Assembly: GCA_965228955.1 (NCBI GenBank)
Contig: OZ245848.1
Coordinates: forward strand, 3,224,001 to 3,288,000
Direction: 5' to 3'
DNA from: JANSWY01 sp965228955
Lineage (GTDB): Bacteria; Bacteroidota; Bacteroidia; Cytophagales; Cyclobacteriaceae
DNA length: 64,000 nt
Shown: positions 50,834-60,545 of the stretch, one piece after another
Layout: each line of letters opens with the position of its first letter
Position numbering within the stretch: the stretch's first letter is position 1
Program-made: the position numbers and the translations under genes
Notes under the pieces: model-generated
What the model saw: only the letters and a program-made list of their open reading frames with translations
Told to the model about the DNA's origin: nothing
Databases searched by the model: none

Positions 50834-50909
50834 AATGCAAATTTAAGACATTAACATCTCAATGTATAACTCAAAATCTTGTTCTTAGTAAAATACAATT
50901 TAAATTGAA

Positions 50910-50930
50910 TTTTGAGTTTGGAGTTTTGAG
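50910..50930. repeat. Short heptamer tract (TTTTGAG)3
   Basis: Units TTTTGAG, TTTGGAG, TTTTGAG in the gap upstream of the TPR gene. Same consensus phase as the GTTTTGA array at 42675-42739. Confidence 0.8.
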
Positions 50931-50996
50931 TTAGGAATATTTAGGTTTTGAATTTTACTATTTGAAATTTGCGATTTAAGATTCTCTATCTTCCCA

Positions 50997-51836
50997 TTAA
51001 CTAGCCTTCTTCTCTTTGGCCTTTTTTTCCTTCGCTTTTCCTGTTGCCTTCTTCATCGGCTTCTTATCATCCTGAGCTTTTTCAATGCTAGCCTTAAGTG
51101 CTGTCATGATATCAACCACTTCAGGTTCTTCCTCACCAACGGTAACAATTTCCTTACCTTCTATCTTAGCATCGATTACTTCTCGTAGTGCGTCGTTGTA
51201 CTTGTCTTCAAGTTGAATGTCATCAAACTTTTTAGTCATGGAATCAACAAGAGTTTTCGCCAATGCTAACTGTTCCTTCTCCACTTGTACATCGTCTAAC
51301 TTAGGAACAGTATTGATGTCCCTGATACTTTTAGCGTACCTCAATTTGTAAAGTAAAATACCTTTCTCATGAGGTGTCAAAAGTACGATGTTTTCTTTAT
51401 CTCTTAAGACAACTTTCCCCACACCAACTTTACCACTCTCGCGCAATGTCTCACACAAGAGTCCGTAGGTCTTTACGGCAATATCACCGTCGGGACCAGC
51501 GAAGTATGGTGTGTCAAAAAGAGTGGGATGAACTTCGTTAGCATCAACGAATCCTTCGATCTCAATGACCTTAGTACTCTTCAGTTTTATCTTCTCAAAA
51601 TCTTCCTGCTCGATGATTACAAATTGTCCGGGCTCATATTGATAACCTTTAACAATGTCATCCGTGGTGAGTACTTCATCAGTAACCTTATCTTTTTTTT
51701 CGTACTTAACCGGATTGTGATTTTCCTTACTCAGTAAATTGAACTTTACAGATTGCTCAGTATCAATAGCCGAGTAAATCCTAATCGGGATTGTAACCAT
51801 TGAAAACCTAATATGACCTTTCCAAATTGCTCTCAT
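50997..51836 (-). CDS. ku: Ku, non-homologous end-joining DNA-end-binding protein
   Basis: 279 residues. Begins MRAIWKGHIRFSMVTIPIRIYSAID (in parts IWKGHIRFSMVTIPI), the bacterial Ku signature, with the ring/bridge region FVDANEVHPTLFDTPYFAGPDG and the core to about 245. The last 22 residues (258-279) form a Lys-rich tail beginning KKPMKKATG. In mycobacterial and Pseudomonas Ku such tails bind DNA and help recruit LigD. Ku encircles broken DNA ends as a homodimer. It follows ligD by 124 nt on the same strand. Confidence 0.95.
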   Translation of the reverse strand: MRAIWKGHIRFSMVTIPIRIYSAIDTEQSVKFNLLSKENHNPVKYEKKDKVTDEVLTTDDIVKGYQYEPGQFVIIEQEDFEKIKLKSTKVIEIEGFVDANEVHPTLFDTPYFAGPDGDIAVKTYGLLCETLRESGKVGVGKVVLRDKENIVLLTPHEKGILLYKLRYAKSIRDINTVPKLDDVQVEKEQLALAKTLVDSMTKKFDDIQLEDKYNDALREVIDAKIEGKEIVTVGEEEPEVVDIMTALKASIEKAQDDKKPMKKATGKAKEKKAKEKKAS

Positions 51837-51960
51837 AAGAGTGAAGATTTTGTAAGACGTTATAAAGGTAATAAATTCAGCTTTAATAAAGTATTAATTT
51901 AACTAAATAGTCATTAACATCTGATTATTAATTAGTTAAAGAAATACTACTGACATAGTG

Positions 51961-54285
51961 TCAGACTAAATCTAACCTCAATTTACTAAAAACAGGCTCT
52001 CTAAATGTCTGATTATCAGTGATTGAGGCGAAATTTATCTCGCATGGTATAAAATTCTCCAACCAAACAGAATCTCTTTCTTCCTCCACTTTTTGTTTGA
52101 TTGGTTTCTTGCCTGTACCAAAAGTCTTCATAGTTTCGGTTAACTCCTTCATTTGCTTAAAGTTAAAGCCGGTCCCAACCTTACCACGATACACTAATTC
52201 AGAGTCAATTTCCTCTACTAAGTGTAATGCACCGAATACTTGCTCTCTTTCTCCTTTTCCTATGGTATAGCCAATAATTTTGCAATCTGCAGACCTTCTT
52301 ACTTTCACCTTTTGCCATACCGAATTGCGTTTCCCAAGGAAGTATTTACCATCCTTTTCTTTAGCAACAATTCCTTCCAGGTCATGCACTTTTGCTGCTT
52401 CAAACAGGGCCTCCCCGTCTTCTATTATTTCACTGATTCTGTAATTTGTCCCCTTCCTTAAAGAGTCGTCCAACCAAATTCTTCTTCTCTGAAACGTCTC
52501 TCTTAACAAAGATCTCCCATCAATATAGACTGCATCAAAGAGGTAACAGAACACAGGGTTCTTAACAGATTGACGTTTAATTTCGCCTTCATTTTTCAAC
52601 ATCAATCTTTTAATTACAGTCTTGAATTTTGGTCTACCAACGGGATCTAAGGAGACAATTTCTCCATCAAACAAACCATTAGTAATTCGGAAAGAATCTT
52701 TGCGGGACTGGAGTTCAGGAAACTGATTTGTGATATCATTTCCATTTCTCGAGTATATGGTTAACCGATCATCTTCTATCTGGATCATGGCTCTAATTCC
52801 ATCCCATTTCACTTCATAAACATAGTCTTTTTTAGGTGGGACTTTCAGGCTCAAATCAGCCAACATTGGAGATTGAAACTTACCTAAGAAATCCACTACA
52901 GGATGATCAACTTTTTCAATGAGCCACTCCTTCCCTTTCATCAAATGCATACGATATTCACCAGTGAGATCCTTAGAATTCAACTGAAAGTAGAAGCCAT
53001 TTTTCTTCTCTTTGGTAATTTCATATCTACCCAATGCATACACCCACATCTCTCCTCCTCCATACTCTTTCTTGGGAATTGTCCCCTCAAAGTTTAAGTA
53101 CTTCATCGGGTGATCTTCCGTCTGGACAGCTAACCTTTTGACACCAGGTTTGTCTGGTAATCCTTTAGGCAATGCCCAGGATTTTAACACACCATCCTCT
53201 TCCAGTCTCAGGTCATAATGCAAATGTGAAGCATGATGTCGATGTATTACAAACCCATTTCCTTCTCCCGGAGGCACAAACGGCTTGGGCTCTGGTGTCT
53301 TAGAAAAATCCCTTTTTTCTTCATACTCTTTTAGCTGCTCCTCCGACTTATGTTTCGAGTTAATGGGTAGCTTTTTTGTTTTGATAACCTTTGCTTCTTT
53401 ATCAGTATGTAGTGCTGTTGAATAGCTTCGAATACCCTCCCAGGCGTCCCCATTAGTGATCACTTGATCAGCTACGTTTTTAACAGTGAAAACATCCGGA
53501 GATTTCAGTTGCTCAAGCTCGTCCCAACTAAGAGGCATTGACACTGTAGCTTCTTCCCTCCCACGCATACTGTAAGGCGAAATAATAGTCTGTGAATTTC
53601 TGTTTCGGTATATATCAATCAGCACTCTTCCCTTGCGTGATTCTTTCTTGATATGAAGTGTTGTTCTTGCGTCTTTTTGGATGTATTTAGAGCCAATATC
53701 CTTCAATGCCTCGAAGCACTGATCATAAGAATATTTAGCTTCAACAGGGCAAAGAATATGCACACCTTTACCTCCGGTTGTCTTAACAAAAACATTGTAA
53801 CCAAAGCCTTCCAAATCCTCTCTTAGATTCATAGCTATGTCAACCACTTCGGTAAAGTCATACCCTTCTGGTGGGTCTAAATCAAAGACAATATAATCGG
53901 GTGTCGCAAACTCAGATTTTCTTGTCTGCATTTGGTGAACTTCCAGACATGCAAGATTAGAAAGCCAAACAATTGATGCTTCTTCAGTGGCAAGTATATA
54001 TTCTTTCTTTTGCTCCTTGGATCCAAGGAATGTAGACTCAATCCACTCAGGTGCCCACTTGGGTTTATTCTTTTGAAAGAAGAATTCTCCTCCTATACCA
54101 TCGGGAAAACGAACCAGTGATAATGGACGGTTCTTGATATGTTTAAGCATGACAGGGGCTATCTGGTGATAGTACTGGATCACCTCAGCTTTGACAATAG
54201 AAAGATCATGATAAAGAACTTTCTCCAGGTTAGATAATTCTATCGTCCTTCTACCAACCTCTACATGTATTGATTTTTTTGACAT
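51961..54285 (-). CDS. ligD: LigD: polymerase, phosphoesterase and ligase
   Basis: 774 residues with three domains in the order polymerase-phosphoesterase-ligase (the mycobacterial order; the Pseudomonas protein has polymerase last). Polymerase, about 1-300: LSNLEKVLYHD, catalytic VFDLDPPEGYD, KTTGGKGVHI and LIDIYRNRNSQT. Phosphoesterase, about 335-460: FVIHRHHASHLHYDLRLE (His, His, Asp and Arg) and TEDHPMKYLNFEGTIPKKEYGGG (in part). Ligase, about 475-774: nucleophile Lys in YEVKWDGIRAMI, DGEIVSLD, and EGIVAKEKDGKY. Fills, trims and seals breaks held by Ku. All catalytic sites look intact. Confidence 0.95.
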   Translation of the reverse strand: MSKKSIHVEVGRRTIELSNLEKVLYHDLSIVKAEVIQYYHQIAPVMLKHIKNRPLSLVRFPDGIGGEFFFQKNKPKWAPEWIESTFLGSKEQKKEYILATEEASIVWLSNLACLEVHQMQTRKSEFATPDYIVFDLDPPEGYDFTEVVDIAMNLREDLEGFGYNVFVKTTGGKGVHILCPVEAKYSYDQCFEALKDIGSKYIQKDARTTLHIKKESRKGRVLIDIYRNRNSQTIISPYSMRGREEATVSMPLSWDELEQLKSPDVFTVKNVADQVITNGDAWEGIRSYSTALHTDKEAKVIKTKKLPINSKHKSEEQLKEYEEKRDFSKTPEPKPFVPPGEGNGFVIHRHHASHLHYDLRLEEDGVLKSWALPKGLPDKPGVKRLAVQTEDHPMKYLNFEGTIPKKEYGGGEMWVYALGRYEITKEKKNGFYFQLNSKDLTGEYRMHLMKGKEWLIEKVDHPVVDFLGKFQSPMLADLSLKVPPKKDYVYEVKWDGIRAMIQIEDDRLTIYSRNGNDITNQFPELQSRKDSFRITNGLFDGEIVSLDPVGRPKFKTVIKRLMLKNEGEIKRQSVKNPVFCYLFDAVYIDGRSLLRETFQRRRIWLDDSLRKGTNYRISEIIEDGEALFEAAKVHDLEGIVAKEKDGKYFLGKRNSVWQKVKVRRSADCKIIGYTIGKGEREQVFGALHLVEEIDSELVYRGKVGTGFNFKQMKELTETMKTFGTGKKPIKQKVEEERDSVWLENFIPCEINFASITDNQTFREPVFSKLRLDLV

Positions 54286-54333
54286 TACAGATACAGGAAA
54301 ATGACTCTATCTGTAATCTAAGCAGAAAGTGTA

Positions 54334-55095
54334 TTAATTTTGGTTTTCTATACGAGCAAAATGATGTCTTGTGAATACATGTTCTGCATCAATTTTGATG
54401 TTTTCCATCTCTGTATTCTTACCTTTAAAAATAGACACCAATACGTGCTCACCATCCAAAACGTAAATGACAATACTCTCCAGAAATTTAGTTCTTTTAC
54501 TTTTCAGAAACTTCTTTTCAACGGTTGTAATACTTTCATGAGCTACGTAACTCTCATGCAAAATGGCACTTCCTTGAAATCCTCCACCAAGTTCTTTTGC
54601 CACATGCTTGGTCAACGAGTTACCAATCATGTATTTATTTTTCTTAGTCATAAAGTCTTCTACACTCTCATATAAGTGCGGGTATTTCGAGACTTGAAAC
54701 TCTGCTTCGCCATAGTAGTTCTCGTAATGCCCCACAAATATCTTAATAGAATCCTTAACCCCTTTGATATTCATATTATATAGCCACTCACTGTGTCTAG
54801 AGCCGTTATCAAAATACCCAGCTTCTCTAAACCAGGCATCTTCAAATGTCACCTCTATATTTTTTCTCTTGAGCTTTACAGAATCGATATGAAGAATCTC
54901 TTTTGCATCCTTTACCAAAAGCTCCATATCAATGCTTTCTAATTTTTTAGCATGAGAATCCTGGTGTTCAAGAAATTCCTGATCAGACTCTTCTATTTCC
55001 ACGTATGTGATTTCCTTGAACTTAGCGTTTTGCGCGAAGGTTGACGTATAGCACAGCGCCAAAAACAATGTTGCTATCTGCAATTTTGTCCTCAT
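54334..55095 (-). CDS. Exported hypothetical protein
   Basis: 253 residues with a signal peptide (LQIATLFLALCYTSTFAQ). Not recognised. The mature part is rich in Lys and Glu with segments KEITYVEIEESDQEF, LLVKDAKEILHIDSVKLKRKNIEV, YENYYGEAEFQVSKYP and KFLESIVIYVLDGEHVLVSI, suggesting an alternating beta/alpha exported domain. No cysteine apart from the signal, so soluble periplasmic or secreted. Lies 48 nt past the ligD start on the same strand, so it could be transcribed ahead of ligD. Confidence 0.75.
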   Translation of the reverse strand: MRTKLQIATLFLALCYTSTFAQNAKFKEITYVEIEESDQEFLEHQDSHAKKLESIDMELLVKDAKEILHIDSVKLKRKNIEVTFEDAWFREAGYFDNGSRHSEWLYNMNIKGVKDSIKIFVGHYENYYGEAEFQVSKYPHLYESVEDFMTKKNKYMIGNSLTKHVAKELGGGFQGSAILHESYVAHESITTVEKKFLKSKRTKFLESIVIYVLDGEHVLVSIFKGKNTEMENIKIDAEHVFTRHHFARIENQN

Positions 55096-55230
55096 TCCTA
55101 TCTGGGGTTTGTGTTAACTTATTACGGCGAATTAATAAGTGTAATGTTCCATTTCAAAGATACTTATTTTTACGGTTAATTTGTGCAAGAGGATTCAAAC
55201 CCGACGGATAACCGCTGAATAAGTATATAA

Positions 55231-55578
55231 TTAGATAAACTCTTTTACAGCCTCAACTGTTTTCTTGCTATTACCAATAAAGATCTTATCATCAATAACA
55301 AATACCGGTCTCTTCAAAAAAGTGTATTCCTCAAGTATGTACTTCCGATAATCATCTTCCGACAAATTCATTTCATTAAGGCCCATACTTCGATATTTCA
55401 TTGCCTTTCGGCTGAATAGAGCCTCATAAGAACCTGCAAGAGCCTTCATCTCATCAATTTGCTCAGTAGTAATACTTTCGGTTTTGATGTCTTGTCTATC
55501 AAGGTCATCTCCTGGGTTAAGCTCTTTGAGGATTCTCTGGCAAGTACTGCAGGTTGATAAGTGGTATACTTTTTTCAT
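55231..55578 (-). CDS. ArsC/Spx-like thioredoxin-fold reductase
   Basis: 115 residues starting MKKVYHLSTCSTCQRI. I use this ATG because the longer upstream frame runs through the terminator at 55620-55650. The Cys10-x-x-Cys13 motif, the KRPVFVIDDKIFIGNSKKTV segment and length fit the ArsC/Spx/YffB family. The family includes arsenate reductases and redox regulators; Cys13 suggests a C-x-x-C thiol-disulfide type, and the arsenate-binding Arg residues are not obvious. No ars genes are adjacent, so a redox role is as likely. Confidence 0.85.
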   Translation of the reverse strand: MKKVYHLSTCSTCQRILKELNPGDDLDRQDIKTESITTEQIDEMKALAGSYEALFSRKAMKYRSMGLNEMNLSEDDYRKYILEEYTFLKRPVFVIDDKIFIGNSKKTVEAVKEFI

Positions 55579-55619
55579 GCTAATTAGCTTCGTGTTTCTT
55601 TTAAACTCAAACATAAGGC

Positions 55620-55650
55620 ATAAAAAAAAGCCTACTAAAAGTAGACTTCT
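55620..55650 (-). terminator. Intrinsic terminator after the DUF2911 gene
   Basis: Minus strand: 8-bp stem AAGTCTAC/GTAGGCTT (one wobble), loop TTTTA, then a run of T residues. It lies 59 nt past the DUF2911 gene stop and just upstream of the ArsC-like start. Confidence 0.8.
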
Positions 55651-55708
55651 TTTTTTCAAACCAATCCTAAATAAAATTTTATATTTCTTAACAGATATCT
55701 TCTATAGA

Positions 55709-56869
55709 CTAGTTGATATCTTCGTTTTTCTTCAATTTTTCGAGATTCGCAATAAGAGCATCCATCTGAGGTCCCGCAGGGCAATTCTTCTTGGCTAATT
55801 CTATGTACTTTATTGCAGTCTTATAACTACCGAGAGCTGAATAACCCCTAGCTAAACCGTAATTAACTGGCCAAGTATCTTTGTTAACTTTAGCATTCAT
55901 CTTAAACACTTCCATTGCCTTGTCCTTTTTACCCTGAGCAATCAAAGTTCTTCCATATTGGTGGATTTGTACAGCAGGAGTACCTGGTACTGCAATTGCC
56001 TCATCCATTACTTTTTCTGCTTCATCTGCTTTACCCATTCTTGCAAGGATTTGAGATTTAGTAGATAAAGTCTGGAAGTTCTTCTGCCCAATAAATGGAG
56101 CTGAAATTGCACTTTCCGACCAGGATAATGCCAACTCCATGTCAGAGTCTTCACCATTGTTAAGTAGATAATTTGCAGCGTTATTCCAGTTTTGCCATTG
56201 GAATCCAGGAGTTGTCTGTAGTTCATTACTAATTTTTGCTACATACAAATCTTTCATATTTGGAACCTCAACCGTAAAGGGAAGTTTCTTATTCTCCCAC
56301 ATCATTGCAACTGTAGTAGATTCTGGTTGTCTGTCTATGAATTCATAAGTCAACCACTCATGGTATTCAGCGTCTTCTGCTGTAGCTTCCACCTGAAGAG
56401 CATCCTCTGCTGGGTCATAGAAAAAGCTTCCCCATGCACCAGAATTATTGGAGAAAATCACTTTCCACGGACCTGATTCTTCTACTACGATATGTAAGCC
56501 ATATGTTCCTGCTTTAATTGGCTTACCCTGTACTGTTACATCATGCGAAAAAGTAATGATTGTGTTTTCATTCGCACCTGCTCTCCAAGGAGAAGGGTTT
56601 CTTAGACCGAATCCAAGATCGGTAAGACCGTAAGGAACTAATTGTCCCCAGATTTGACCTTTTCTGTCATCACCATTTGGAGCGGTTACATCCGGGCTGT
56701 TATATGTAATCTCCACATATACCATACTTCCGATATACTGTTTGGTTACACTCCTCTGGTTACCGCCTCCGGGAGGTGTTGTGATACCCTGCGCAGCGGA
56801 CTCTGAAAAAATAACAAAAGCCGCCAGCGCAAAAAGTGAGGGTTTCAATAAGTGATAAAGAAATTTCAT
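55709..56869 (-). CDS. Exported DUF2911 protein with TPR-like tail
   Basis: 386 residues. Signal peptide (PSLFALAAFVIFSESAAQ), then a DUF2911 domain (about 35-190): VYVEITYNSPDVTAPNGDDRKG (in part), WGQLVPYGLTDLGFG, WRAGANENTIITFSHDVTV, KAGTYGLHIV and FYDPAEDALQV. The second half (about 240-386) is three or four TPR-like helix pairs (NFQTLSTKSQILARMGKADEAEKVM in part; YGRTLIAQGKKDKAMEVF; YGLARGYSALGSYKTAIKYIEL). DUF2911 is abundant in Bacteroidota and of unknown function. Transcribed after the glucan operon with a 210-nt gap, so probably separate. Confidence 0.88.
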   Translation of the reverse strand: MKFLYHLLKPSLFALAAFVIFSESAAQGITTPPGGGNQRSVTKQYIGSMVYVEITYNSPDVTAPNGDDRKGQIWGQLVPYGLTDLGFGLRNPSPWRAGANENTIITFSHDVTVQGKPIKAGTYGLHIVVEESGPWKVIFSNNSGAWGSFFYDPAEDALQVEATAEDAEYHEWLTYEFIDRQPESTTVAMMWENKKLPFTVEVPNMKDLYVAKISNELQTTPGFQWQNWNNAANYLLNNGEDSDMELALSWSESAISAPFIGQKNFQTLSTKSQILARMGKADEAEKVMDEAIAVPGTPAVQIHQYGRTLIAQGKKDKAMEVFKMNAKVNKDTWPVNYGLARGYSALGSYKTAIKYIELAKKNCPAGPQMDALIANLEKLKKNEDIN

Positions 56870-57079
56870 AGGCGTTCAATATTTTTAATGTGATAAACAC
56901 TATCAAAAACGACACACCTATATCCGTCGGGTTATTTTTATATGACTGGCAATATTAAAGTACCAGTGGCCAATAAATATTATTGCAATAAAACAAATAA
57001 TTGAACTGTTCCAAATCGAACAAAATCATCCATTCTGTCCAAAAAATGAACTATTTCAGTGTCCGATTTGGAATTCTAT
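56870..57079. other. Gap between the phosphorylase and DUF2911 genes
   Basis: 210 A+T-rich bases with no hairpin terminator after the phosphorylase gene that I can see. At 56929-56941 the minus strand reads AACCCGACGGATA, a 13-mer also present on the plus strand at 55198-55210; shorter CGACGGATAA occurs at 49919. Confidence 0.4.
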
Positions 57080-60000
57080 TTATGCAAGATGAACTGTAAT
57101 GCTTCTTACTTTTCCTGTTCTTTCAAACAACATAGCCGCATTTTCACGATCAATGACATGACCTTCTAACACTAAGGCATCTCCTGATACTTTTTCGATT
57201 TCGATTTTGTTTTCACCGCCTTTCACATATGTAAATGGTACCTGGCAATATGTAAACATTAAACTTCCCTTTGAGATGCGCTTCTTTACATTTTCTCCTT
57301 TCAAGTCATAATAATCGACTTCATGATCCTCATTCAAATACTCATCTGGGTTTAAAAAGAATGGATTAATGTGAATCTCTCCGTCTTTAACAGAAACACC
57401 TAACTCTCCCCATCTACTGATGATATCTTCCTTCACCTGCCCGGTCATCCCTGGCTGTTGGGCACCTTTGTGCCAAGGTGTATGTGAATATGGATCTGTA
57501 GGGAAAGCACCATATAATTCAGCTGTCTTATTAATTCCAATACCAGCCCTGATTTCGTAGTAGTGATCAATCAATTTTCCAATTACATCATCGGACTCTC
57601 CACTCTTGTGTGCATCTACAAGATTTTCCTGAACCGCTAACAAGAGTTTAGAAACCATATGCCAGTAGATACTGCCAAGACCTTCATAACCGAAGAATGT
57701 ACCTGAACGTCCTGTGAATTCTTTGTGGTTAAAAGTTTCCTCAAAAAGTGATAGCACAGAATCTCTGTCAGCAGCTACCAAACTGGAGTAACCTTTCTCT
57801 ACTGCTAATTGATCCAGAGCAGCACTCAAATCCATTGCGTTGGTGAAATTTGAGTTAAAATGGTAGTTACCAGCTGTATCCTTGAGAACTATTTGGCTAT
57901 CACCTAATTCCAGTAACTCTTTCAATAAAGGGATGGACATTACTTTCGAAGAGTCGACTATATTCTTATCCAGAAAACCATTTAAATCGCGATTTGGATA
58001 TAATAGATAACTATATTGATCCTCTCGATATATTTTGCTCTTCTTCATTGAATCCAAAACCTTTATGGTTTCCTGGGCATTCAGTGCACCTGAGCTAAGA
58101 AGTGCCACCTGACCTTCGAGCATCTCATACAGATAGTTGACTCCCATTGAATCCTTTTGGATATCCAGCAGATTGTATGCGTGATATAACCCATCGGTTC
58201 TTTGGTTCTCCGTTATAGTTAGGTCCACATGTTTCTGAACCGTATTAATAAATGAATCAAAAGTATCAGTCGATACTGATTCCGAATCTCCTGAGAAACC
58301 AGCATATGCAGCAGATCTGAATTGCTCTCCTGCCTTACCTAATGCATCTACAAGTTTCTTTCTCTCAGCACCATTCAAGGTTTGATCTGGCGCATGATTA
58401 GAAAACGCATTATTCAGTTCTTTTAGTAATGTCGCAACCTCAACCGATAGTTCGTAGGTGTTACCGGTATTGCTGATAATAGGTTGAATAAAATTCAATA
58501 GTCTTTTGATGTAATACAGTGTGACCATTGAAATGCCGTATCCAACAAGAGCGTTGTTTGCATCATTCCATTCAGGTCTTTGGGTATTCAACCAAATTCC
58601 TCCTCCGGGAACATAATTTGAAAGCTTTGCTAACAACATAATCATCAGTTTTTCGAGCAAACTGACTTTCAAGATATCTCCATCCCTGGCAATAATAAAT
58701 TTACCATCATTACCCATCTCAACTACTCGGTTTTCAATGATCTTATGTAATTCTTCATCAAAAACAATAGTGTCATAAGGGTTATCAAGAATCTCATTAT
58801 AGCTCTTGATTTTGTATGGCACGTTGGAAAATGTAAAACCTTTATCGTTAAGAAGCTTTGCCAATTCACCAGGATAGTGATTTTGGTAAGCCTCAAGTAG
58901 TTTCAGTAAATAAATTACCTGGTGGTCTCCCCAATATCCAATGAATGCCCACGGATCCTCAGGGTCCTCTACTTCCCAATCAACACCGGACTTGTCTATT
59001 CTGTATGGGTTATAACCATCAATTGTAGATGCATTCAAAAACTTGGTAAACATGCTTCTAAAAAATCCGGGATATGACATTCCTAGTGTCTCCCAATTTT
59101 GGAATATATCTCTCCAGTTGCCTTCATAATTGATGATCTGAGACCCATCCTGGTTTCTCAAACGAATGTTATATACATTCCAAGGTCTACTTGGGTCTCC
59201 ATGTCTCCTACTGAATGTTAGAGGCATGTATTCTAAACAAAGCCTTTTTAGATCAGCATCATTTTTTGATTCGCATTGATGGAATAGTTCGTCATATGAA
59301 ACCTCCTCTGACAGTGAGGATAAAAACTCTTTGTGTTTGGAATAAACCGCTTTATTCCAGCTTTTAACAAACTCTGCAAAATCCTGAGAGTTGATCTGAT
59401 AGTTGTTTGTAAAAATACCACCTCTCATCACATTGAATGTGGTATTAGCAAAGTGTCTTACGATACTGTTATTATCCGAAGTGTATTGAATCCCATCTGA
59501 AGAGCCTACAATTTTCTTTAGTTCCTCTTCACCCGAATTGATATCTTTCAATAAATCAATCATCAAGGACTCAGAATCCTTCAACTGCTCAATTAATGCT
59601 ACTACATTACTTTGATCCTGATTGATATCCAGAACTGTGTACCAGCTCAATTCCGCTGAGCTTTCTAAATTCATTGAACCAACAAGAAAATGGGCTCCTC
59701 TCTCCCCTTTTACGTCAACCTCTTCTGATATATCCTGGCCTTTTCTAAACTTCGAGAGTTGATTACTACTCATTAATCGAGTTGCATTATCAAATCCGGA
59801 AGTCCATACAGTTGACGCTTTTAGTGCTTCGCTGGGTTCTGCTCTGTCAACTATGTTTGCACTTAAGGTGATTAACCCAAGTCCTACAGATGGAACCAAT
59901 TCATTTCTCTTGTAAGCATTCACTAAATTACTTTTAGTGATCTGCATGCTTTTGTTGACATTCGGAGGAAGTACATTTTGCACACCATCTAAAACCTCAA

Positions 60001-60511
60001 CAGTGATGTCAGATTTTGAGAAATTAGTAATGGATGATTTCTTAACTAATCCATATTTATCAGAAATTGACCATTGGAACCTAAACTGCAGATCCATGTC
60101 ATAGTTTACTTCTTCAAAGATGACTGTATTTCCAACTGTACTCTTGTAAAGATTTCTTGCAGTTCTGTGCAAGCCTTCATATCGATCAGAATATGGTTCC
60201 CAGATTTTTCCATTGGATTTAATAATGGTCTTGCTACCGGTAATCTCAATATTATCAATGATCTTATCATCTGTATCATATGGAAATATTGCATTGTCCG
60301 CATTAACTCTCCCCGATGATATACCACCATTACTTGATACGAATAACCACAAATCTGTTGCTGAAACAATACTCATGAAGAATGGCTTCATTTCATCAAC
60401 ATTGTGAATTACTGAGTATTCTTTGCCATCAATCAAAGTGTACTCATTGTAGACTTCTTTCTCTTGAAATTTTAAAGCAGTCTCCTTTGTTAAAAGATTA
60501 CTTGACCCCAT
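57080..60511 (-). CDS. Large GH94/GH149-like beta-glucan phosphorylase
   Basis: 1,143 residues from the ATG at 60511; an upstream frame overlaps the GH30 gene and is rejected. No signal peptide, so cytosolic. The layout is that of GH94-clan phosphorylases: an N-terminal beta-sandwich (about 1-290), helical linker, and an (alpha/alpha)6 barrel with GNWRDIFQNWE, DPWAFIGYWGDHQ, and LNTQRPEWNDANNALVGYG, whose WND motif fits the family catalytic acid site. Size (about 1,100-1,200) points to GH149 or GH161, which phosphorolyse beta-1,3-glucan to glucose-1-phosphate. Linked GH16 and GH30 genes support beta-glucan use. It is 34 nt after the GH30 gene. Confidence 0.7.
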   Translation of the reverse strand: MGSSNLLTKETALKFQEKEVYNEYTLIDGKEYSVIHNVDEMKPFFMSIVSATDLWLFVSSNGGISSGRVNADNAIFPYDTDDKIIDNIEITGSKTIIKSNGKIWEPYSDRYEGLHRTARNLYKSTVGNTVIFEEVNYDMDLQFRFQWSISDKYGLVKKSSITNFSKSDITVEVLDGVQNVLPPNVNKSMQITKSNLVNAYKRNELVPSVGLGLITLSANIVDRAEPSEALKASTVWTSGFDNATRLMSSNQLSKFRKGQDISEEVDVKGERGAHFLVGSMNLESSAELSWYTVLDINQDQSNVVALIEQLKDSESLMIDLLKDINSGEEELKKIVGSSDGIQYTSDNNSIVRHFANTTFNVMRGGIFTNNYQINSQDFAEFVKSWNKAVYSKHKEFLSSLSEEVSYDELFHQCESKNDADLKRLCLEYMPLTFSRRHGDPSRPWNVYNIRLRNQDGSQIINYEGNWRDIFQNWETLGMSYPGFFRSMFTKFLNASTIDGYNPYRIDKSGVDWEVEDPEDPWAFIGYWGDHQVIYLLKLLEAYQNHYPGELAKLLNDKGFTFSNVPYKIKSYNEILDNPYDTIVFDEELHKIIENRVVEMGNDGKFIIARDGDILKVSLLEKLMIMLLAKLSNYVPGGGIWLNTQRPEWNDANNALVGYGISMVTLYYIKRLLNFIQPIISNTGNTYELSVEVATLLKELNNAFSNHAPDQTLNGAERKKLVDALGKAGEQFRSAAYAGFSGDSESVSTDTFDSFINTVQKHVDLTITENQRTDGLYHAYNLLDIQKDSMGVNYLYEMLEGQVALLSSGALNAQETIKVLDSMKKSKIYREDQYSYLLYPNRDLNGFLDKNIVDSSKVMSIPLLKELLELGDSQIVLKDTAGNYHFNSNFTNAMDLSAALDQLAVEKGYSSLVAADRDSVLSLFEETFNHKEFTGRSGTFFGYEGLGSIYWHMVSKLLLAVQENLVDAHKSGESDDVIGKLIDHYYEIRAGIGINKTAELYGAFPTDPYSHTPWHKGAQQPGMTGQVKEDIISRWGELGVSVKDGEIHINPFFLNPDEYLNEDHEVDYYDLKGENVKKRISKGSLMFTYCQVPFTYVKGGENKIEIEKVSGDALVLEGHVIDRENAAMLFERTGKVRSITVHLA

Positions 60512-60545
60512 ATCCAAAACTGGAATTATATCTAAAAAATTAACC

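Noticed and set aside
55579..55659. N-terminal extension of the ArsC-like gene
   Set aside because: The extended start would lie inside the terminator at 55620-55650, and the MKKVYHLSTCSTC start is the family-typical one.
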